Of a DNA stretch of 64,000 nt, positions 33,983-42,891 are shown one piece after another. The notes under the pieces are model-generated. The model was given only the letters and a program-made list of their open reading frames with translations. It searched no databases and was not told where the DNA came from. Numbering within the stretch: the stretch's first letter is position 1; each line of letters begins with the position of its first letter. The stretch is from Paractinoplanes ferrugineus. GTDB taxonomy: Bacteria > Actinomycetota > Actinomycetes > Mycobacteriales > Micromonosporaceae. The position numbers were made by a program, and so were the translations under genes. The stretch spans positions 186,001 through 250,000 of the forward strand of contig NZ_BOMM01000003.1 in assembly GCF_016862195.1 (NCBI RefSeq), read 5' to 3'.

Positions 33983-34204
33983 ATGAAGAGCGGAATTCAC
34001 CCGGAGTACACGACCACTGAGGTCATCTGCTCCTGCGGCAGCACCTTCAACACCCGCAGCACCGCCAAGGGCGACATCCGTGTCGAGACCTGCAGCGCCT
34101 GCCACCCGTTCTACACCGGCAAGCAGCGCGTGCTCGACACCGCGGGCCGGGTCGCGAAGTTCCAGGCCAAGTACGCCAAGGTAAACGCGGCCAAGAAGAA
34201 GTAA
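33983..34204 (+). CDS. rpmE: Ribosomal protein bL31
   Basis: 73 aa, full length for zinc-containing (C+) L31: [20 protein letters not shown], then [10 protein letters not shown]. Cys18/Cys20 of CSCG and the CSAC pair form the zinc knuckle. It belongs to the 50S central protuberance/B1b bridge. The upstream 210 bp (33773-33982) holds its promoter and that of the divergent RNA repair operon; CAGACTGGTTAAT near 33879 is a possible -10 area. A strong terminator follows. The gene order rho-rpmE-prfA is conserved, but here NOS, VOC and the repair operon sit between rho and rpmE. Confidence 0.97.
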   Translation: MKSGIHPEYTTTEVICSCGSTFNTRSTAKGDIRVETCSACHPFYTGKQRVLDTAGRVAKFQAKYAKVNAAKKK

Positions 34205-34211
34205 CTGCTTC

Positions 34212-34253
34212 AACGGCGCCCGCACCCCTGCTCTACAGGGGGCGGGCGCCGTT
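34212..34253 (+). terminator. Strong hairpin between rpmE and prfA
   Basis: AACGGCGCCCGC (34212-34223) is the exact complement of GCGGGCGCCGTT (34242-34253); inside it CCCCT/AGGGG extends the stem across one bulge. It begins 8 bp after the rpmE stop and probably terminates or attenuates before prfA. Confidence 0.8.
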
Positions 34254-34271
34254 CGTGTCTGGGGGTTTGGG

Positions 34272-35363
34272 ATGAGTAACGACCGGCTGAGCATGCTTCT
34301 CGAGGAGTACGCGGAGTTGGAGAAACGGATGGAGGACCCCTCCATCCACTCCGACCAGGCCCTCGTGCGCCGTGTCGGCCGTCGTTTCGCGGAGCTCGCC
34401 CCGGTCTACGCGGCCCACGCCGAGCTCCAGGCGGCGCGGGACGACCTGGCCGCGGCAAAGGAACTCGCGGCCGAGGACCCGGCGTTCGCCGGCGAGGTGG
34501 ACGCGGTCGCGGCCGCCCTGGCGCCGCTGGAGGAGAAGCTCGGCGAGATGCTGATCCCGCGCGACCCGAGCGACGCCAAAGACGTGATCATCGAGATCAA
34601 GGCGGGCGAGGGCGGCCAGGAATCGGCGCTGTTCGCGGGCGACCTGCTGCGCATGTACACCCGCTACGCGGAACGGCACGGCTGGGTGGTCGAGGTGATC
34701 GACTCGCAGGAGTCGGACCTCGGCGGCGTCAAGGACATCTCGGTCGCGGTCAAGACCAAGGGTGTGCCCGAGGGCGGCCACGGCGTCTGGTCGCGGATGA
34801 AGTGGGAGGGCGGCGTGCACCGGGTGCAGCGCGTCCCGGTCACCGAGTCGCAGGGCCGCATCCACACCTCGGCGGCGGGCGTGCTGGTGCTGCCCGAGGC
34901 CGAGGACGTCGAGGTGCACATCGAGGCGAACGACCTGCGCATCGACGTGTTCCGGTCGTCCGGGCCGGGCGGGCAGTCGGTGAACACCACCGACTCCGCC
35001 GTGCGGATCACCCACCTGCCCACCGGCACCGTGGTGAGCTGCCAGAACGAGAAGTCGCAGCTGCAGAACAAGGAATCGGCGATGCGCATCCTGCGGTCCC
35101 GGCTGCTGGTGATGGCGCAGGAGGAGGCGAACGCGGCGGCCTCCGACTCGCGTAAGGCCCAGGTGCGTACGGTCGACCGCTCGGAGCGGATCCGCACCTA
35201 CAACTTCCCGCAGAACCGGATCACCGACCACCGGATCGGCTTCACCGCCTACAACCTCGACCTCGTGCTCGGCGGCGAGCTCGACGCCGTGCTGGACGCC
35301 CTCGGCGAGGCCGACCGGCAGGCCCGGCTGGCCGGCGACACGGAGATCAGCCGACGGCCGTGA
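34272..35363 (+). CDS. prfA: Peptide chain release factor 1
   Basis: 363 aa. Recognises UAA/UAG stop codons and triggers peptide release. The tripeptide anticodon is P189-V-T191 in [14 protein letters not shown], and the catalytic GGQ loop is G233-G234-Q235 in [18 protein letters not shown]. The domain 1 helical hairpin occupies residues 1-100. ATG 34272 is preceded by GGGGGTTTGGG. The glutamine is the methylation target of PrmC, whose gene is 2.9 kb downstream rather than adjacent. The last 17 bp overlap the convergent PQQ-domain gene. Confidence 0.97.
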   Translation: MSNDRLSMLLEEYAELEKRMEDPSIHSDQALVRRVGRRFAELAPVYAAHAELQAARDDLAAAKELAAEDPAFAGEVDAVAAALAPLEEKLGEMLIPRDPSDAKDVIIEIKAGEGGQESALFAGDLLRMYTRYAERHGWVVEVIDSQESDLGGVKDISVAVKTKGVPEGGHGVWSRMKWEGGVHRVQRVPVTESQGRIHTSAAGVLVLPEAEDVEVHIEANDLRIDVFRSSGPGGQSVNTTDSAVRITHLPTGTVVSCQNEKSQLQNKESAMRILRSRLLVMAQEEANAAASDSRKAQVRTVDRSERIRTYNFPQNRITDHRIGFTAYNLDLVLGGELDAVLDALGEADRQARLAGDTEISRRP

Positions 35364-36690
35364 TGTCCAGCGTGCTGTCGCGCACGCAGGCCAGATAACC
35401 GGACGTGGTCCGGCAGATGTCGTCGTTCGTGACGTCGGCGACGGCACCCAGCATGCGCTGCGCGCCGTCGGCCGGGTCGATCGCGATCACCGCCGTCCGG
35501 CCCGGCGGGTCGACGACCCCGCGCAGGAACATCGGCACCTCGCCGGCCTCCTGCGGATATGCCACCCGGCCCGGGACCGGCGCGCCGATCCTCGCCCCGG
35601 TGGCCGGGTCGAGAAGGAAACTGCCGCCGGCCCGCTCGTCCTGGCTGACCATGATCCGGTCGGGACCGGCCGGCCACAGATCGCGCACGCCGGCCAGTTC
35701 CCACTTCGTCCGCCCGGTGAGCGGGTCGTGTCCGGCGATCCCGGTGGGCCCGACGCTGCACAGCAGGTGGCCGCAGGTGGTGACGTAGCCGGCGTCTCCC
35801 GACGTGCGCCACAGCAGCCGGAAGTCGGCCGCACTGTAGACGAGGGACTCGGTGTCGAGCATCTGGTCGCGCATCACCACCAGGTAGCCGTCGGCCGACA
35901 GCAAGGTGTTGGTCCGCTGCTTGGTGCTCTTCCCGGGCAGGCGCATGCTGTGTCGCAGCCGGCCGCTCGCGTAGTCGTAGACATCTACCAGGCCGTCCTG
36001 GGTGACCGTGCCGAACGCGACGGTGCGGCCGCCGGCCCGGATCGGGGTCCACGAGACCGTCGCGGGCGTCGACCGGCTCCAGAGCACGGCGCCGTCGGCC
36101 AGCCGGATCAACCGCAACCGGACGGTCCGGGCCTGCTCGTCGTCGTCCGCGACCAGTGTGGTGCTCTCCGTCTCGGTCGCATCGGTCGCCCCGTCGACCC
36201 GCCACCGCTCGTCCCCGGTTGCCGCCTCCAGCGCGATCGTGGTGTGCACGGTCTCGTAGTAGGAGCGGCTCCCGTCGTCCTCCTCGTCGGAGATCATCAC
36301 CGGGTCGGCCGGTACCAGCAGCAGGTCGCCGACCCGCTGGGGTTTCCGACCACCGAGCGCGGTGCGGGCCGGCACGCTCCACCGCAGCTCGCCGGTGACC
36401 AGGTTGTAGGCCGAGACCTTGTCGGATCGGGTGACATAGGCGGTGTCGGCCGACAGCGACCAGGCCTCACCCTGACGCAGCGGCGTGGCCCACAACTGGT
36501 GCACCCCGGTCGTGTCCGCCGGTGCCGAACCGGCCAGGGCGAACGCTCCCACCAGCGCGAGCACGGCCAGCGCGACCCGGCGCAACCGCGGGATGTCGAG
36601 CGGTGCCGGCGGGGGAGCGGTCTCGTCGGTGCCGACCTCGCCCAGGTCGATCGTCGTCAGCACACCGCCGCCGGGCTCCCGCGTGGTCAT
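35347..36690 (-). CDS. Membrane-anchored PQQ-like beta-propeller protein
   Basis: 447 aa. A cytoplasmic N-terminus rich in Asp/Glu/Pro is followed by one TM helix ([19 protein letters not shown], about residues 36-54). The rest is a PQQ-like beta-propeller with repeated blade signatures such as [46 protein letters not shown] and [13 protein letters not shown]. Such domains mostly act as extracytoplasmic scaffolds or sensors rather than true quinoprotein dehydrogenases; no dehydrogenase residues are evident. ATG 36690 overlaps the stop of the GGDEF gene as ATGA, so the pair is co-translated. Confidence 0.85.
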   Translation of the reverse strand: MTTREPGGGVLTTIDLGEVGTDETAPPPAPLDIPRLRRVALAVLALVGAFALAGSAPADTTGVHQLWATPLRQGEAWSLSADTAYVTRSDKVSAYNLVTGELRWSVPARTALGGRKPQRVGDLLLVPADPVMISDEEDDGSRSYYETVHTTIALEAATGDERWRVDGATDATETESTTLVADDDEQARTVRLRLIRLADGAVLWSRSTPATVSWTPIRAGGRTVAFGTVTQDGLVDVYDYASGRLRHSMRLPGKSTKQRTNTLLSADGYLVVMRDQMLDTESLVYSAADFRLLWRTSGDAGYVTTCGHLLCSVGPTGIAGHDPLTGRTKWELAGVRDLWPAGPDRIMVSQDERAGGSFLLDPATGARIGAPVPGRVAYPQEAGEVPMFLRGVVDPPGRTAVIAIDPADGAQRMLGAVADVTNDDICRTTSGYLACVRDSTLDITAVG

Positions 36691-38192
36691 TTCGTCGGCG
36701 CGCGATTCGCCGCCGCCGCGGCCAGCGCCGCGCTCAGGGTGCGCCCCTTGGAGCCCACCTCGGACCAGCCCGCGGCCAGGCCGATCGGCGTGCCCGGCAC
36801 CAGGATCTGCCAGTTCTCCGCGTTGGTGGCGGCGGTGATCCGGCGGGACACCTCGGCCGCCTGTGCGGCCCCGGCACCCGGCAGCACCACCACGAACTCG
36901 TCGCCGGCGAACCGGGCCACGAAATCGCCCCGGCGCATCACCCGGTTGAGCACCCCGGCGATGCGCTGGAGCACCAGGTCGCCGCAGTGCCGGCCGTGGC
37001 GCACGTTGACCGCGGTGAAGCCGATCAGGTCGCAGACGCCGATCGCCGCGCGTTCGCCGCGCTCGAGCATGGACCCGACGTAGCGCTCCAGCTGGCGACG
37101 GTTGGGCAGGCCGGTCAGCGGGTCGGTCAGGGTCTCGTCGCCGTAGCGGGCGGAGTCGCGACCGGTCTCCTGGGCGTCCAGCCGGGCCGCCACCCCGTCG
37201 AGGTAGCCGTCGCGCAGGCGGTCGATGCGCTGGGCGGCGAGGCGGAACGCGTACCGGTCGGCGGCGTGGGCGGCGGCGTGGTCGCCGGCCGCCGCGTGGC
37301 AGATGCTGCGCAGCCGGGCCGGCTCGGCCGCGCCGAGGATCTCCGGTGAGACCGGCACCGTGTCCAACATGGTGAGCGCTTGCTGCGGCCGGCCGGCCGC
37401 GATGCTGAGGCAGACGCGGCCGAGGTGGCCGAGATCGCGGCTGCGGATGCTGTCACCGCCGCCGGTGAGCCATTCGGCGGCGTTCGCCTGGGTCTCCTCC
37501 CCGAGGGCGGCACGCCGGGCCAGGGCGTAGCCGTAGGCGGCGCGACTCCCCGGGCGCATCTGGTCGGCGCCGATCGCGATGTAGCGGCTCAGCTCGGCGT
37601 CGATGTCGCGCAGCACGCGCAGGCAGCCGTCGGTGTCGCCCTGGTGGTCGAGGGAGACCGCGTTGCGCAGCCGGATCCCGGGCGCCGCGAAGATCTCGGG
37701 GGCCAGGCCGACCGCGGCGCCGACCTGGCGGGCCTGCTCGATCGCGACCAGCGCGTGGCCGTGAAAGCCCAGATAGGAATAGGCCATCGCGAGGTCGTGC
37801 CAGCCCCAGGCGGTCTCCCGGTCGCTCTCCTGCACCGCGGCCAGCGCCCGCGACGCCTGCACCAGGTGGGTGATGCCACGGTCCAGATTGCTCTGCAGGT
37901 GCGCGCCGAGCGCCGCGAACGCGTGCATCTGGCCGCGCAGGTAGGCGTCGGGGATCTCGCGGACCGCGTTGGCGGCCATCGTCATCGAGGTGGACAGTTC
38001 CGCGACCCGACCCAGATTGATCAGTGCGCCGAAGCGCTGGACCAACGCGTACGCCCGGGTGGTCGGGTCCGTCGCGATGGACAGGACCCGGTCGAGGATC
38101 GGGAGCGCCTCGGCCGATCGACCGTTTTGTTGCAGGTGCCCGGCACGCTTCAGCTCCTCGACGTTTTCAGGGAGCTGGTCCAACCAACTCAC
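36687..38192 (-). CDS. TPR-like/GGDEF domain protein, probable diguanylate cyclase
   Basis: 501 aa, soluble. Residues 1-330 are helical TPR-like repeats (LKRAGHLQQNGRSAEALPIL, then similar helix pairs). The C-terminal GGDEF domain starts at DPLTGLPNRRQLERYV. The signature is FAGDEF (A in place of the first G, common in active enzymes), with an I-site RxxD (RRGD) five residues before it. The usual second metal-site Asp of the DxD motif is replaced (CDLIGFTAVN), and the substrate stretch reads RHGRHCGD. It probably makes cyclic di-GMP, though activity could be reduced. GTG 38192 has GGGAGG 6 nt upstream. Coupled to the PQQ propeller gene. Confidence 0.87.
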   Translation of the reverse strand: MSWLDQLPENVEELKRAGHLQQNGRSAEALPILDRVLSIATDPTTRAYALVQRFGALINLGRVAELSTSMTMAANAVREIPDAYLRGQMHAFAALGAHLQSNLDRGITHLVQASRALAAVQESDRETAWGWHDLAMAYSYLGFHGHALVAIEQARQVGAAVGLAPEIFAAPGIRLRNAVSLDHQGDTDGCLRVLRDIDAELSRYIAIGADQMRPGSRAAYGYALARRAALGEETQANAAEWLTGGGDSIRSRDLGHLGRVCLSIAAGRPQQALTMLDTVPVSPEILGAAEPARLRSICHAAAGDHAAAHAADRYAFRLAAQRIDRLRDGYLDGVAARLDAQETGRDSARYGDETLTDPLTGLPNRRQLERYVGSMLERGERAAIGVCDLIGFTAVNVRHGRHCGDLVLQRIAGVLNRVMRRGDFVARFAGDEFVVVLPGAGAAQAAEVSRRITAATNAENWQILVPGTPIGLAAGWSEVGSKGRTLSAALAAAAANRAPTK

Positions 38193-38253
38193 CGGGCGCC
38201 TCCCACCGCGTGCCCGTGTATCGATGCACCGACCCGGCCGGTCGGTGTCGCAC

Positions 38254-39138
38254 GTGACGTTTGATGATTATGCCGTGGACCCGGACGACGAACACCCCTC
38301 CCGACACTCGGTTACGGCCGCGATCGCGCGGGCGACAGTCGATTTGGCCGAGGCTGGGGTGGAATCGCCCCGGGTCGATGCCGAACTGCTCGCCGCCCAC
38401 GTGCTGGACATCTCGCGCGGCCGGCTGCTGCTCGCCGAGTCGATGCGCACCGATGAGCTGCGCCGATTCTCGTCGTTGGTGGCGGAGCGGGCGCGGCGGA
38501 TCCCGCTGCAGCATCTGCTCGGCACGGCCGCCTTCCGCCATCTCGAGTTGTCGGTCGGTGACGGTGTCTTCATTCCGCGCCCCGAGACCGAGTTGCTGGC
38601 CGGTTGGGGAATCGCGCTCCTGCGGCCGGGCGCGGTCGTGGTCGACCTCTGCAGCGGCACCGGCGCCATCGCCCTCTCCGTCGCGGACGAGGGCAGACCC
38701 GCCGAGGTGTACGCCGTGGAGCGGTCCCCGGTCGCGCTGTCGTTCCTGCGCCGCAACGCCGCCCGGTTCCCGGTGGTGCGGGTCGTCGAGGGCGACGTCA
38801 CCGATCCCGGTGTGCTCGCCGGCCTGCGTGGCCGCGTCGACGTGCTGCTCTGCAACCCGCCCTACGTGCCCGCCGGGACCCCGGTGCCGCCCGAGGTCGC
38901 CGACCACGACCCGGCCGAGGCGGTCTTCGGCGGTGCCGACGGCCTGTCGGTGATCCGGCCGGTCATCGGGCTGGCCGGCACGCTACTCAAACCGGGGGGA
39001 CATATCGGGATTGAGCATGACGATGTGCACGGATCGATCGTTCCCCGGTTGCTCACCGACGACGGCCGGTTCACCGAGGTGACCGCCCACCGCGACCTGA
39101 CCGGGCGGCCCCGCTTCGCGACGGCCCGGCGCAGCTGA
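38254..39138 (+). CDS. prmC: Release factor glutamine methyltransferase
   Basis: 294 aa from GTG 38254 (287 from GTG 38275). It methylates the GGQ glutamine of RF1/RF2 using S-adenosylmethionine. The N-terminal helical domain includes SRGRLLLAESM and IPLQHLLGTAAFRHLEL. The MTase core has VVDLCSGTGAIALS (SAM motif I) and the catalytic NPPY in LLCNPPYVPAG. The family-typical PRPETELL is present. The start is uncertain since no ribosome binding site is seen. It is separated from prfA by the leftward PQQ/GGDEF pair, an actinobacterial synteny break. Confidence 0.93.
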   Translation: MTFDDYAVDPDDEHPSRHSVTAAIARATVDLAEAGVESPRVDAELLAAHVLDISRGRLLLAESMRTDELRRFSSLVAERARRIPLQHLLGTAAFRHLELSVGDGVFIPRPETELLAGWGIALLRPGAVVVDLCSGTGAIALSVADEGRPAEVYAVERSPVALSFLRRNAARFPVVRVVEGDVTDPGVLAGLRGRVDVLLCNPPYVPAGTPVPPEVADHDPAEAVFGGADGLSVIRPVIGLAGTLLKPGGHIGIEHDDVHGSIVPRLLTDDGRFTEVTAHRDLTGRPRFATARRS

Positions 39139-39159
39139 TCGGTTCGAGCCGTCGCATGG

Positions 39160-39165
39160 CAGACT
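39160..39165 (+). promoter_or_regulatory. -10 element CAGACT before the threonylcarbamoyl-AMP synthase gene
   Basis: CAGACT ends 7 nt before GTG 39173 (10 before ATG 39176), again suggesting a leaderless start. The 13-mer GCATGGCAGACTG around it also occurs upstream of rpmE near 33866-33884. Confidence 0.35.
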
Positions 39166-39172
39166 GCACAGT

Positions 39173-39820
39173 GTGATGCTCTACGACTGTCGTACCACCG
39201 CGGACCGCGATCGCGGGATCGCCGCCGCCGTCGAGGCGGTCAAGAGCGGCGAGCTCGCGGTGATGCCCACCGACACGGTCTACGGCATCGGCGCGGACGC
39301 GTTCACCGCGCATGCGATCACTGCCCTTCATCATGCCCGGGGCGCCACCGAACCGGCCCCGCCGCCGGTGCTCGTCGGTTCCCGGCACACGCTCGACGGC
39401 CTGGTCTATTCGCTGCCCCGGGCGGCCCGGGAGCTGGCCGACGCGTTCTGGCCGGGCGCCCTGACGCTCTATGTCGAGCATTCGCCGAGCCTGCAGTGGG
39501 ACCTCGGGGAGACCGGCGGCCGCGTCGCCGTCCGGATGCCGCTGCACCCGGTCGCGCTCGAGGTGCTGCGTGAGGTCGGCCCGATGGCCGTCACCACGGC
39601 CAACAAGGTCGGCCGGCCCGCGCCCAACACTGCCGAGGAGGCGCGTGAGCAGCTCGAGTACTCGGTGCGGGTCTATCTCGAGGCCGGTTCCGCGCACGAC
39701 CCGGCACCGAGCACGATCGTCGACGTGAGCGGCGACGTCCCCCGGGTGCTTCGGGGCGGCGCGATTCCGTTCGAGAAGCTGCGCGACGTGGTTCCCGAGA
39801 TCCTTGCTCCGGAGGCGTGA
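39173..39820 (+). CDS. Threonylcarbamoyl-AMP synthase-like protein, degenerate KxR motif
   Basis: 215 aa, a YrdC/TsaC domain alone. Family motifs: MPTDTVYGIGADAF, FWPGALTLYVE, VAVRMPLHP, PMAVTTANKVGRPAP and STIVDVSGDVPRVLRGG. The position equals the mycobacterial/Streptomyces gene between prmC and glyA. The substrate KxR motif that normally follows the second helix reads HHARGATEPAPPP, without the lysine, and the SAN triad is TAN. The second paralogue downstream keeps both. The usual reaction is threonine + bicarbonate + ATP to threonylcarbamoyl-AMP for tRNA t6A; activity of this copy is uncertain. It ends one base before the next GTG. Confidence 0.85.
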   Translation: MMLYDCRTTADRDRGIAAAVEAVKSGELAVMPTDTVYGIGADAFTAHAITALHHARGATEPAPPPVLVGSRHTLDGLVYSLPRAARELADAFWPGALTLYVEHSPSLQWDLGETGGRVAVRMPLHPVALEVLREVGPMAVTTANKVGRPAPNTAEEAREQLEYSVRVYLEAGSAHDPAPSTIVDVSGDVPRVLRGGAIPFEKLRDVVPEILAPEA

Positions 39821-39821
39821 G

Positions 39822-40415
39822 GTGGCGCCCTTCACCGTCCTGCACGTCTGCATGGGCAACATCTGCCGGTCGCCGATGGCCGAGCGGCTGCTCGCCCGGG
39901 CTGTGCGGGACCGGGTCGGCGAGGTCGGTGACCAGCTGGTGCGCAGCGTGAGCGCGGGCACCGGCGGCTGGCACGAGGGCGAGGAGATGAACCCGCCGGC
40001 CGCCCGGCAGGTGCGCTCGCGGGGCGGCTCGACCACCGGTTTCGAGGCCCGCAAGCTGCGCGGCGACTTCATCGACGAGGCCGACCTGATCTTCACCGCC
40101 ACCGCCGACCAGTACGACTACGTGGTGGCGCTGCGCCCCGAGGCCGCCACCCGCACGTTCGTGATGGGCGAGTTCGGCCGGCTGCTCAGCGGCGTCGACA
40201 AGGCCGCTCTCCCGGCCGGCGAGGGCAAGCCCGCCTCGGTGCACGACCGGGGTGTCGCGATCGTCGAAGCGGTGCACGCGCTGCGGGGCTCGGACGGCCC
40301 GTTGCCGGTCGACGACCTCGACGACCCGTGGGGCCGGGGCGACCAGACGTTCCAGCGCATCGGCGACGAGATCGAGGACACCACGGTCCCGTTCGCCCAG
40401 CTCCTCCTCTCGTGA
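39822..40415 (+). CDS. Low-molecular-weight protein tyrosine phosphatase
   Basis: 197 aa. The P-loop is VCMGNICRSPMAE with C10 and R16 of CX5R; the general-acid Asp lies in DDPWGRGDQ near residue 168. It is longer than the usual 155 aa, with an insertion around GRLLSGVDKAALPAGEG. GTG 39822 has GGAGG six nt upstream and begins one base after the previous stop. Dephosphorylates phosphotyrosine or phosphoarginine-type targets; in actinobacteria such enzymes act in signalling and wall/polysaccharide control. Translationally coupled (GTGA) to the next threonylcarbamoyl-AMP synthase. Confidence 0.93.
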   Translation: MAPFTVLHVCMGNICRSPMAERLLARAVRDRVGEVGDQLVRSVSAGTGGWHEGEEMNPPAARQVRSRGGSTTGFEARKLRGDFIDEADLIFTATADQYDYVVALRPEAATRTFVMGEFGRLLSGVDKAALPAGEGKPASVHDRGVAIVEAVHALRGSDGPLPVDDLDDPWGRGDQTFQRIGDEIEDTTVPFAQLLLS

Positions 40416-41362
40416 CCGGCCGCGTCGCGCCCCCGTCTGACGAGGGCATCGCCGAGGCGGTCGAGCTGTTGCGGGCCGAGTCGGTGGTCGCATTCCCCAC
40501 CGAGACGGTCTACGGCCTGGGCGCCGACGCGTTCTCGGTGAAGGCGGTCAGCGAGATCTACCGCCTGAAGAACCGCCCGTTCTGGAATCCGTTGATCGTG
40601 CACGTGGCAACCGAGGCGGCCGCGCGCGACTTGTCCGCCTTTTGGCCGGAAAATGCTGAAAAAATGGCGGCGGCGTTCTGGCCGGGACCGCTCACCCTCG
40701 TGGTGCGCCGCGCCGCTCATCTCACTCAGGTGGGCGCCGACAACGACACCATCGCCCTCCGGATCCCGGCCCATGACGTGGCGCTCCGGCTCCTGTCCGC
40801 GTCCGGCCTGCCGCTGGCCGCGCCGAGCGCCAACCGCTCCGAGAGCATCTCGCCGACCACCGCCGAGCACGTGCTCCGCAGCCTGCCCGACGTGCCGCTG
40901 GTGCTGGACGGCGGCCCGAGTTCGTGGGGCATCGAGTCGACCGTGCTCGACCTGACCACCGACGTCCCCACCCTGCTGCGGCCGGGCGCGCTCGGCCTGC
41001 GCGCGCTCCGGGAGGTGACCGGCGCGATCGCCCTGCGCGACGCCGAGACCGCCGACGGCGCCGCCCGCCCCTCCCCGGGGATGAGCCGGCGCCACTACGC
41101 CCCGCGAGCCACCCTGATCCTCACCGAGGACGTGCGCGAGGTCGAGGTCGAGGGCTCGGTGGGCGTGCTGACCTACGAGGGCACCGGCGTTCCGGGCGCC
41201 GAGATCCTCTCGGCCGACCCGCGGGAGTACGCCGCCGACCTCTACGCCGCCCTGCACCGCCTGGACGACGCCGGGGTCGCCACGATCCTGGTGCAGGAGC
41301 CGCCGCGGACCGAGGAGTGGCTGGCCATCCGCGACCGGCTGGGCCGGGCCGCGGCTAAGTAG
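40412..41362 (+). CDS. sua5: Threonylcarbamoyl-AMP synthase, Sua5 type
   Basis: 316 aa. The N-terminal YrdC domain (residues 1-200) has FPTETVYGLGADAF, an intact KxR (YRLKNRPFWNPL), FWPGPLTLVV, APSANRSESISP and STVLDLT. The C-terminal Sua5 domain (about 230-316) is joined by the proline-rich linker SPGMSRRHYAP, which closes over the active site. Makes threonylcarbamoyl-AMP for tRNA t6A37. As the intact copy it probably supplies the essential activity. GTG 40412 overlaps the phosphatase stop; 3' end overlaps the convergent SDR gene by 8 bp. Confidence 0.93.
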   Translation: MTGRVAPPSDEGIAEAVELLRAESVVAFPTETVYGLGADAFSVKAVSEIYRLKNRPFWNPLIVHVATEAAARDLSAFWPENAEKMAAAFWPGPLTLVVRRAAHLTQVGADNDTIALRIPAHDVALRLLSASGLPLAAPSANRSESISPTTAEHVLRSLPDVPLVLDGGPSSWGIESTVLDLTTDVPTLLRPGALGLRALREVTGAIALRDAETADGAARPSPGMSRRHYAPRATLILTEDVREVEVEGSVGVLTYEGTGVPGAEILSADPREYAADLYAALHRLDDAGVATILVQEPPRTEEWLAIRDRLGRAAAK

Positions 41363-42809
41363 CCTGCTCGGCCCCCATCGCGATGTTGCGCGCCATGCCC
41401 TTGAAGACGATGCCGTGGAACGGCAGCACCGACGCCCAGTACGCGTGCCCGGCCAGCCCACGCGGCAGGAAGACGGCCCGCTGCCGGTAGACGCTGCGAC
41501 CGTCCCCGTCGGTGCTCGCCGTCATCTCCAGCCACGCCCGCCCCGGCACCCGCATCTCCGCTCGCAGGCGCAGCAGCGAACCCGGCACGATCTCCTCGAC
41601 CCGCCACCAGTCCAGGGCCTCGCCGACCCGCAGCCGGTGCCGGTCGCGCCGGCCGCGCCGCAGGCCGACCCCGCCGACCAGCTTGTCCAGCCAGCCGCGC
41701 ACCGTCCAGGCCAGCGGGAACGAATACCAGCCGTTCTCGCCGCCGACCCCCTCGATGACCCGCCACAGCGACTCCACCGGCGCGTGCACCACCTGGCTGC
41801 GCTCGTCGACATAGACGCTGCCGCCGGACCAGTCGGGGTCGCTCGGCAACGGCTCGGCCGCGGCGTCCCGGCCGGCCGCGCTCGACCAGCGGGTCTCCAC
41901 GTCCGCGTTGCGGACCTTGCCGAGCGCGAAACCGACGGCCGCGTCGAAGTCGAGCGGCTCGGTGCCCGGCGCGTACTCGGCGATGTCGTTCTCGTGGGCC
42001 ACCGCCTCGTGCACGAGGCTGGCGACGAGTGGGCGGGCGATCGAGTTGGGCACCGGCGTGACCAGCCCGACCCAGAACGCGGACAGCCACGGGCTGAGCA
42101 CCCGGGTCGGCATGATGATCCGGCGGCGCAGGCCGGCCACCCGGGCGTACCGGTTCATCATCTCGCCGTAGGTGAGAACGTCCGCGCCGCCGATGTCGAA
42201 GGCCCGGTTCAGGTCGGCCGGCATGGTCGCGGCCGCGATCAGGTAGCGCATGACGTCCCGGACCGCGATCGGCTGGATCCGGTTGCGGACCCAGCGCGGT
42301 GTCACCATGATCGGCAGACGCTCGGTGAGGTAACGCAGCATCTCGAACGAGGCCGAGCCGGAGCCGATGATCACCGGCGCCCGGAGGACGACCGTGGGCA
42401 CCCCGCTGTCCAGCAGGATCCGGCCCACCTCGGTCCGGGAGCGCAGATGGGCCGAGGCCCGCTCGCCGGGCGGCGGCTCGGGCCCGCCCAGGTAGATGAT
42501 CCGCCGCACGCCCGCGGCGCGGCAGGCGGTCGCGAAATTCGAGGCGGCCCGCCGGTCGGTCTCCTCGAAGTCCCGCCGGCCGAGCGAGTGGACCAGGAAG
42601 TAGGCCACCTCGACGCCGTCCAGCGCGGCCGTCAACGAGGCGGAATCAGTCAGATCACCCTCGGCGATCGCGACCCGGGCGGCCCACGGCGCGTCCCGCA
42701 GCCGCGCCGCCGAGCGCGACAGGCAGCGCACCTCGTGGTCCGCGGCGAGCAGTCGGGGAACGAGCCGTCCGCCGATATATCCGGTCGCGCCGGTCACCAA
42801 GCACCGCAT
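41355..42809 (-). CDS. NAD(P)-binding SDR epimerase fused to DUF2867 domain
   Basis: 484 aa. The N-terminal extended-SDR/NmrA-like Rossmann domain begins [20 protein letters not shown] and has [14 protein letters not shown] and [12 protein letters not shown]. The C-terminal third (about 325-484) is a DUF2867 (SRPBCC-like) domain with [19 protein letters not shown] and [13 protein letters not shown]. This fusion is widespread in actinobacteria and often annotated as a nucleoside-diphosphate sugar epimerase or quinone-related protein; the true substrate is unknown. ATG 42809 is 82 bp from the divergent glyA. 3' overlap with sua5. Confidence 0.87.
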   Translation of the reverse strand: MRCLVTGATGYIGGRLVPRLLAADHEVRCLSRSAARLRDAPWAARVAIAEGDLTDSASLTAALDGVEVAYFLVHSLGRRDFEETDRRAASNFATACRAAGVRRIIYLGGPEPPPGERASAHLRSRTEVGRILLDSGVPTVVLRAPVIIGSGSASFEMLRYLTERLPIMVTPRWVRNRIQPIAVRDVMRYLIAAATMPADLNRAFDIGGADVLTYGEMMNRYARVAGLRRRIIMPTRVLSPWLSAFWVGLVTPVPNSIARPLVASLVHEAVAHENDIAEYAPGTEPLDFDAAVGFALGKVRNADVETRWSSAAGRDAAAEPLPSDPDWSGGSVYVDERSQVVHAPVESLWRVIEGVGGENGWYSFPLAWTVRGWLDKLVGGVGLRRGRRDRHRLRVGEALDWWRVEEIVPGSLLRLRAEMRVPGRAWLEMTASTDGDGRSVYRQRAVFLPRGLAGHAYWASVLPFHGIVFKGMARNIAMGAEQAT

Positions 42810-42891
42810 AACCGATCAGTGTGCCCGCCTAAGAGGTGCTTTTCGCCATATGCTCGATTCCGGCAGCGTTGCTATCCGGGGGGAGGCATAC

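Noticed and set aside
42810..42891. Glycine or SAM riboswitch before glyA
   Set aside because: Only 82 bp lie between the divergent genes and no known riboswitch core is visible; a plain ribosome binding site is sufficient.
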